Assembly (NCBI GenBank): GCA_018896985.1 | Contig: JAHILQ010000016.1 | Span: 1-10,764, forward strand | DNA: 10,764 nt | Direction of reading: 5' to 3' | Origin: Nitrospinota bacterium | Lineage (GTDB): Bacteria; Nitrospirota; Thermodesulfovibrionia; Thermodesulfovibrionales; UBA1546 | In this document: positions 6,971 through 10,764 of the stretch, one piece after another | Layout of the letters: every line of letters starts with the position of its first letter | How positions within the stretch are numbered: the stretch's first letter is position 1 | Translations under genes and position numbers: made by a program | The notes under the pieces: generated by a model | Told to the model about the DNA's origin: nothing | The model's input: the letters and a program-made list of their open reading frames with translations, nothing else | Databases searched by the model: none

Positions 6971-7654
6971 ATGGAGAGGCAAATAGACATTAAATCTATA
7001 GAGCTATGGTTAGGAACTGACTCTGGGATATCCTCGAATGATGCTGAAAAAATAAGGGGGTATATTGGGAGGAAATTTATTGACGATTCTTTTTTACATC
7101 ATCATACAGAAAATAATAAACTCATTTATCGTTACCCAATAGTGCAATATAAAATAATTGACGGCAACCCTTTGCTTATTGGTATAAAAGGCGGAGTTGA
7201 TTCCTTATGGAAAGTATTTGACAATATGTCTGAACTTAATTTAGATAACATTACTCATGAAATATTCGATAAGAAATCTTTATTGAAACAAGTCCATATA
7301 GGTGTTTTAGACGGACAATCCACCTACTCCTTCCTCACCCCCTGGCTTGCCCTGAACGAAAAAAACTATGAGAAATACCAGAAGCTCGGAGGGTGGCATA
7401 AAAGGAAAGAGCTTCTTGAAAAAATTCTCATCGGGAATATTATTTCGATGTCTAAGAGTCTTGGATACACCGTGCCGGAGCCGATTCACGCAGATATCTC
7501 TACCATGAAAGAAGTCCAGACAACACTCAAAGCCACTCCCATGCTTGGGTTTCTCGGCATGTTTTCGGTCAATTTCGAAATCCCCGACTACTGGGGCATC
7601 GGGAAGTCAGTGTCGAGAGGATTTGGGACAGTAAAAAGATGCAGCTTGTCATAA
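6971..7654 (+). CDS. cas6: CRISPR repeat endoribonuclease Cas6 (Cas6b-type)
   Basis: This 227-residue protein is the metal-independent nuclease that cuts pre-crRNA within each repeat. Residues 42-70 (LHHHTENNKLIYRYPIVQYK then PLLIGI) match the Cas6b N-terminal domain, where a His next to the 'RYPxIQYK' strand is catalytic; H43, H44 and H45 are candidates. The C-terminal glycine-rich RNA-binding loop is WGIGKSVSRGFGTV at 208-221. Its predicted cut in the local repeat leaves ATTGAAAC. Its place between cas3 and cas1 is unusual for I-B, where it usually leads the operon. Composition changes sharply inside the gene: about 32% GC over 7021-7320 and 48% over 7321-7620, the change falling near residue 115 between the two domains. 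It ends overlapping cas1 by 16 nt. Confidence 0.9.
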   Translation: MERQIDIKSIELWLGTDSGISSNDAEKIRGYIGRKFIDDSFLHHHTENNKLIYRYPIVQYKIIDGNPLLIGIKGGVDSLWKVFDNMSELNLDNITHEIFDKKSLLKQVHIGVLDGQSTYSFLTPWLALNEKNYEKYQKLGGWHKRKELLEKILIGNIISMSKSLGYTVPEPIHADISTMKEVQTTLKATPMLGFLGMFSVNFEIPDYWGIGKSVSRGFGTVKRCSLS

Positions 7655-8637
7655 ACACATACGGCTCTTATCTCAGGAAAAGCGGGGACTGCTTCCTTGT
7701 GAAAAATGAGGATAAAGTCTTCGAGGTCTCTGTGAGGAAAGTTGACAGCATCATGATTACGACAAGCGCTTATCTTTCTACTGATGCGTTAAAGTTTGCC
7801 ATCGAAAATAATATAGATGTAATTTTTCTTGATGAATACGGCGACCCATACGGCAGGGTATGGCATTCAAAACTTGGTAGCACTGTTTTAATCAGAAGAA
7901 AACAGCTTGAGATAAGTGCAACTGAAGAAGGACTCGAACTCGCAAAGGAGTGGATTACAAGGAAGATAGAAAACCAGACAGATTTTCTTGGAAAGCTCAA
8001 AAGACCGAGAGAAGATAAAGCGGAGAAACTTGAGGAATCAGCAAAGGGACTTGCGGATATAAACCAGAAACTTGCTTCTCTTTCAGGAACGATTGACAAG
8101 AGGCGCGGAACGATTATGGGATTTGAAGGTTCGGCAGGCAGAATTTATTTTGATGCGCTTAATTATGTCATGCCGGAGAGATTTAAATTTGAAGGCAGAA
8201 GCAGAAACCCTGCCAAAGATGAATTCAATGCATTATTGAATTACGGATACGGTGTGCTTTACTCTCTTGTTGAGAAGGCTTGCATTATTGCAGGGCTTGA
8301 TCCGTATATAGGCTTTTTGCATACGGACAATTACAACAAGAAATCCCTTGTGTTTGATCTCATTGAAATGTTCAGGATATTTTCAGAGGAGACAGTTGTC
8401 TATCTCTTCAGCGGGAGAAAGGTGAAGGTTGAGTTTTTTGATGAGCTGAAAAACGGGTTTACATTGAACAAAGAAGGCAAGGCTCTTCTGATAGAAGCCC
8501 TCAACAACACCCTTGACGAGACGATGCGGTATAAGGGCAGGAATATCCAGAAGAGAAACATTATCCAGTTTGAGTGTCATTCTATTGCAAATAGCTTAAT
8601 AAAGGAGTCCAAGGATGCTGGTGTGGGTGGTCTATGA
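7639..8637 (+). CDS. cas1: CRISPR adaptation integrase Cas1
   Basis: A 332-residue Cas1, which with Cas2 inserts new spacers at the leader end of the array. The N-terminal beta domain contains YGSYLRKSGDCFLV; the C-terminal helical domain holds the metal site: E163 in IMGFEGSAGRIYF, H228 in IGFLHTDNY, and D240 with E243 in SLVFDLIEMFR. All are in the expected context and length is typical. The start ATG at 7639 lies inside the last codons of cas6 (16-nt overlap), which suggests coupled translation. The 3' end overlaps cas2 by 23 nt. GC is about 43%, closer to the second half of cas6 than to cas3. Confidence 0.97.
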   Translation: MQLVINTYGSYLRKSGDCFLVKNEDKVFEVSVRKVDSIMITTSAYLSTDALKFAIENNIDVIFLDEYGDPYGRVWHSKLGSTVLIRRKQLEISATEEGLELAKEWITRKIENQTDFLGKLKRPREDKAEKLEESAKGLADINQKLASLSGTIDKRRGTIMGFEGSAGRIYFDALNYVMPERFKFEGRSRNPAKDEFNALLNYGYGVLYSLVEKACIIAGLDPYIGFLHTDNYNKKSLVFDLIEMFRIFSEETVVYLFSGRKVKVEFFDELKNGFTLNKEGKALLIEALNNTLDETMRYKGRNIQKRNIIQFECHSIANSLIKESKDAGVGGL

Positions 8638-8905
8638 TATTGTAGAGAACAGGATTCGCAGCAGGGTTGCAAAGATGTGTAAGGGATATGGTCTTTACCG
8701 TGTTCAGAAAAGCGCTTTTCTCGGTGATATGAACAGAAACCAGATTGACGAGCTTGTGTTGAGGTGCAAGGAACTCACTAATGAAGAAAAAGACTCTGTA
8801 TATGTTTTTCCGATGTGCGAGGATGATTTTAAGAAAGTAAGGATGGTAGGTATACCTTTCGATAAGGATCTGGTTTCAGATGAAGTGAAGGCGTTATTTG
8901 TATGA
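8615..8905 (+). CDS. cas2: CRISPR adaptation protein Cas2
   Basis: A 96-residue Cas2 with the ferredoxin-like first strand MLVWVVYDIVENRIRSRVAK, D8 being the conserved Asp, followed by the typical YGLYRVQKSAFLGDM segment and the second-half strand DSVYVFPMCEDD. Dimers of Cas2 bridge two Cas1 dimers and set spacer length. The start is clear: AAAGGAG at 8601-8607 lies 7 nt before the ATG. It begins inside cas1 (23-nt overlap) and its TGA overlaps the cas4 ATG (ATGA), so the three adaptation genes form a tightly coupled set. Confidence 0.95.
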   Translation: MLVWVVYDIVENRIRSRVAKMCKGYGLYRVQKSAFLGDMNRNQIDELVLRCKELTNEEKDSVYVFPMCEDDFKKVRMVGIPFDKDLVSDEVKALFV

Positions 8906-9540
8906 TCGAGAAAGAGCTTAGTGAAAATACTGCTCACACACTAACTGCTGACCCCGAAAGCAACATTTTCGTGACAGCATCGGTTCTCCTTGAATATCTC
9001 TTTTGCCCCAGGTTTATTTACTTTATGAATTGCCTGTGCATTGACCAGAATGAGGACAAGCGGTTTAAGGTTTTGAAGGGGAGGGAGGTTCATGAAGGGA
9101 AAGAGCGGCTTAACATCGATTATCTCAGAAAAAGGATCGGATGTGTTGGTAAAGAGATAGGTGTTTATATGGCGTCTGAGAGATATCATATCAAGGGCGA
9201 GGTGGATGAGGTGTTAACGCTTTCTGATGGGTCAATGGCTCCGATGGATTATAAATACGCAGAATACAGAGACACGATTTTCAGGACGCAAAGATATCAA
9301 TCTATTTTTTATGGCTTATTGATTAGAGAAAATTATGGCAAAGAGGTTAAGAAATGTTATATCTGTTATGTAAGAAGCAAGAATCTTCTCAAGGAAATAG
9401 AAATAAAGGAAAAGGATTTTGCTGAGGTGCAGTCAATGGTGGATGAGATCATTGACATAACTCAGAAATGCTATTATCCTAAAGGTGCGAAGTATAAGAC
9501 ACAGTGCATAGATTGCTGTTACAGGAATATTTGCGTATAG
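8902..9540 (+). CDS. cas4: CRISPR adaptation exonuclease Cas4 (RecB-like, Fe-S)
   Basis: A 212-residue Cas4, a RecB-family nuclease that trims prespacers and helps Cas1-Cas2 choose those with a correct PAM and orientation. The Fe-S cysteines are C35 in LFCPRF and the C-terminal set C202, C205 or C206, and C211 (QCIDCCYRNIC). RecB nuclease residues appear in order: H64 in GREVHEGK, D102 in KGEVDEV, D116-x-K118 in PMDYKY, and Q133-x3-Y137 in YQSIFYGLL. It overlaps cas2 by 4 nt (ATGA). Its position after cas2 is less common in I-B than the order cas4-cas1-cas2. It is the last cas gene before the leader. Confidence 0.95.
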   Translation: MIEKELSENTAHTLTADPESNIFVTASVLLEYLFCPRFIYFMNCLCIDQNEDKRFKVLKGREVHEGKERLNIDYLRKRIGCVGKEIGVYMASERYHIKGEVDEVLTLSDGSMAPMDYKYAEYRDTIFRTQRYQSIFYGLLIRENYGKEVKKCYICYVRSKNLLKEIEIKEKDFAEVQSMVDEIIDITQKCYYPKGAKYKTQCIDCCYRNICV

Positions 9541-9616
9541 TTCTTTGACAATTTGGAAATGCTGTATTGTTTACTGAGACTTTGCTGGTGCAAATTTATT
9601 GCAAAACTTTGGCCGA

Positions 9617-9663
9617 TGCGGTGGAATTTGTTGTTTTATCTATAAATTTCACCGCACGATTTT
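9617..9663 (+). terminator. Strong hairpin after cas4: probable terminator of the cas operon
   Basis: TGCGGTGGAATTT (9617-9629) pairs with AAATTTCACCGCA (9644-9656), 13 bp with one G-U wobble and a 14-nt loop, then CGATTTTA. Position 77 nt after the cas4 stop fits a transcription terminator, although the T-run is short (four T's) and the A-T-rich upper stem is unlike classical terminators. It could instead be a protein-binding site in the leader. Confidence 0.45.
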
Positions 9664-9682
9664 ATGTAAAAGACACTAAAAA

Positions 9683-9712
9683 CTGACATGTTTGAGGGGA
9701 AAAAGATATGTT
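9683..9712 (+). promoter_or_regulatory. Possible pre-crRNA promoter in the leader
   Basis: CTGACA (9683-9688, five of six to the -35 consensus) and TATGTT (9707-9712, four of six to the -10) are 18 bp apart, with transcription expected about 65 nt before repeat 1. TAGAAT at 9719-9724 is an alternative -10 lacking a good -35. Both lie downstream of the hairpin, as expected if the array is transcribed separately from the cas genes. Confidence 0.3.
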
Positions 9713-9782
9713 TTTCTGTAGAATAAGCCATTCTAAAATCACATCAAGATGGCTGTATGCAAGGATTTTTAGAGCAACTGCG

Positions 9783-10764
9783 GTCTCAGAGATACTTCCA
9801 ATAAAACAAGGATTGAAACTGTATTTATAGGCCTCTTCTGCGTTCATCTTATTCCCGTCTCAGAGATACTTCCAATAAAACAAGGATTGAAACATCACTA
9901 TTTTTGTTTGTCTGTGCATGTCCTTTTGTCTCAGAGATACTTCCAATAAAACAAGGATTGAAACTTGAGGGCAGGAATGAAATTGCGAGCGAAGGCAAAG
10001 TCTCAGAGATACTTCCAATAAAACAAGGATTGAAACTTATCAGCTGCAGAGGTTCTGATAGTCCATGTAATTGTCTCAGAGATACTTCCAATAAAACAAG
10101 GATTGAAACTCGATAATTTTGCTCACAGGCTCTTTGATCCTGCCCGTCTCAGAGATACTTCCAATAAAACAAGGATTGAAACTGTAGTCGCGATTCAACG
10201 ACAGGGTACCTCATACAAAGTCTCAGAGATACTTCCAATAAAACAAGGATTGAAACCCAGAGTAGGTGCAATTACACTTGCAACAGGCGAGAAGTCTCAG
10301 AGATACTTCCAATAAAACAAGGATTGAAACATTCTTCGTCTGTAAATACAATGCTAATTAACATTGTCTCAGAGATACTTCCAATAAAACAAGGATTGAA
10401 ACATTGTTTCAAGATGCAAGCCAGACACAAGCCGCCTTGTCTCAGAGATACTTCCAATAAAACAAGGATTGAAACTAAGAAAGGAAAATATGCTGGCGAA
10501 AGATGGACTGGTCTCAGAGATACTTCCAATAAAACAAGGATTGAAACCCTTATAGATGCCGTTGTCTGCACTTGCTGCCTGATGTCTCAGAGATACTTCC
10601 AATAAAACAAGGATTGAAACTTTAAAATAGTCGCAGCCACAGTCGCTCCGTCAGTGTCTCAGAGATACTTCCAATAAAACAAGGATTGAAACTCCATGGT
10701 GGGATTATGCTGATATTTATATTAAGGTGTCTCAGAGATACTTCCAATAAAACAAGGATTGAAA
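9783..10764 (+). CRISPR. Type I-B CRISPR array: 14 repeats, 13 spacers seen, continues past the window
   Basis: The repeat is 37 nt, starts GTCTCAGAGATACTTCC and ends CAAGGATTGAAAC; the ATTGAAAC end is the usual crRNA 5' handle of I-A/I-B systems processed by Cas6. Repeats begin at 9783, 9857, 9928, 10000, 10073, 10146, 10220, 10294, 10366, 10439, 10511, 10584, 10656 and 10729; the last is cut by the window end after 36 nt. By eye all copies are identical. Spacers are 34-37 nt (37, 34, 35, 36, 36, 37, 37, 35, 36, 35, 36, 35, 36) and all different. The repeat folds weakly (TTCCAAT against ATTGAAA with one mismatch). No degenerate repeat is seen, so the far end of the array is outside. Confidence 0.99.

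Larger units (their letters stand above)
9541..9782 (+). promoter_or_regulatory. CRISPR leader (AT-rich, between cas4 and the first repeat)
   Basis: These 242 nt contain no gene and lie directly before repeat 1. Position next to the adaptation genes, AT-richness and the repeat orientation (ending in ATTGAAAC) all mark this side as the leader end, so new spacers should enter at 9783. It holds the 13-bp hairpin at 9617-9656, small hairpins TTTGC-TGGT-GCAAA (9581-9594) and TAGAAT-AAGCC-ATTCTA (9719-9735), and a possible array promoter. Confidence 0.8.

Noticed and set aside
7770..8099. 109-residue open frame on the - strand within cas1
   Set aside because: Serine/phenylalanine-rich antisense shadow of cas1 with no recognisable domain or ribosome binding site.
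657..9540. Looked for frameshifts or lost catalytic residues in the cas genes
   Set aside because: None found: HD, Walker A, DEIQ, Cas1 E/H/D-E, Cas2 D8 and Cas4 cysteine and RecB motifs are all intact.
9545..9550. Perfect TTGACA just after the cas4 stop
   Set aside because: No acceptable -10 at 16-18 bp; TATTGT at 9565 is only 14 bp away, and transcription from here would meet the hairpin at 9617.
9760..9767. CAAGGATT in the leader, matching eight bases of the repeat
   Set aside because: Flanking bases do not align with the repeat (about 7 of 24 upstream), so it is not a degenerate repeat; chance is likely.
9662..10605. Several open frames over the array on both strands, with repeated peptides such as FNPCFIGSISET, VSEILPIKQGLK and LRDTSNKTRIET
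   Set aside because: They are translations of the CRISPR repeat in different frames; the periodicity equals the repeat-spacer unit. Not genes.
9820..10728. No spacer begins with G in 13 cases
   Set aside because: With 13 spacers this is only mildly unlikely by chance and does not support a motif without protospacers.

Overview
This window holds a complete type I-B CRISPR-Cas locus on the + strand, read in one direction, with the end of a type II toxin-antitoxin operon upstream and the first 14 repeats of the CRISPR array downstream. The organism is a bacterium: the genes have Shine-Dalgarno sites and there is a clear sigma70-type extended -10 element. Composition is moderately AT-rich but uneven. 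The toxin-antitoxin end is near 50% GC, the effector genes are mostly in the low-to-high 30s, and the adaptation genes are about 40-45%. The phylum cannot be fixed from sequence alone. Short AGCT-rich intergenic repeats and this kind of mixed-composition I-B locus would fit a Nitrospirota- or Desulfobacterota-like bacterium, but that is a weak guess.

Layout: 1-166, C-terminal end of a Phd/YefM-like antitoxin; 159-440, RelE/ParE-family toxin; 441-656, intergenic region with a hairpin-forming AGCT repeat, an extended -10 promoter and a small dyad at the predicted transcription start; 657-2657 cas8b, with a strong internal ribosome binding site predicting a separately translated Cas11b small subunit (2181-2657); 2659-3759 cas7; 3762-4529 cas5; 4536-6968 cas3 (HD nuclease plus helicase); 6971-7654 cas6; 7639-8637 cas1; 8615-8905 cas2; 8902-9540 cas4; 9541-9782 leader with a strong hairpin and a possible array promoter; 9783-10764 CRISPR array, running off the window.

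The genes work as one system. Cas1-Cas2, helped by Cas4, capture spacers at the leader end of the array. Cas6 cuts the pre-crRNA inside each repeat, leaving a predicted ATTGAAAC 5' handle. Cas8b, Cas7, Cas5 and the predicted Cas11b form Cascade on the crRNA, and Cas3 is recruited to degrade bound DNA. All core catalytic motifs are intact, the repeats are identical and the genes are packed tightly (gaps of 6 nt or less, or overlaps), so the system looks functional.

I do not see an undescribed system. The points most worth a second look are the internal Cas11b start, an abrupt GC shift inside cas6 (about 32% to 48%) that suggests recombination, the unusual gene order (cas6 between cas3 and cas1, cas4 last), and a 13-bp hairpin in the leader.
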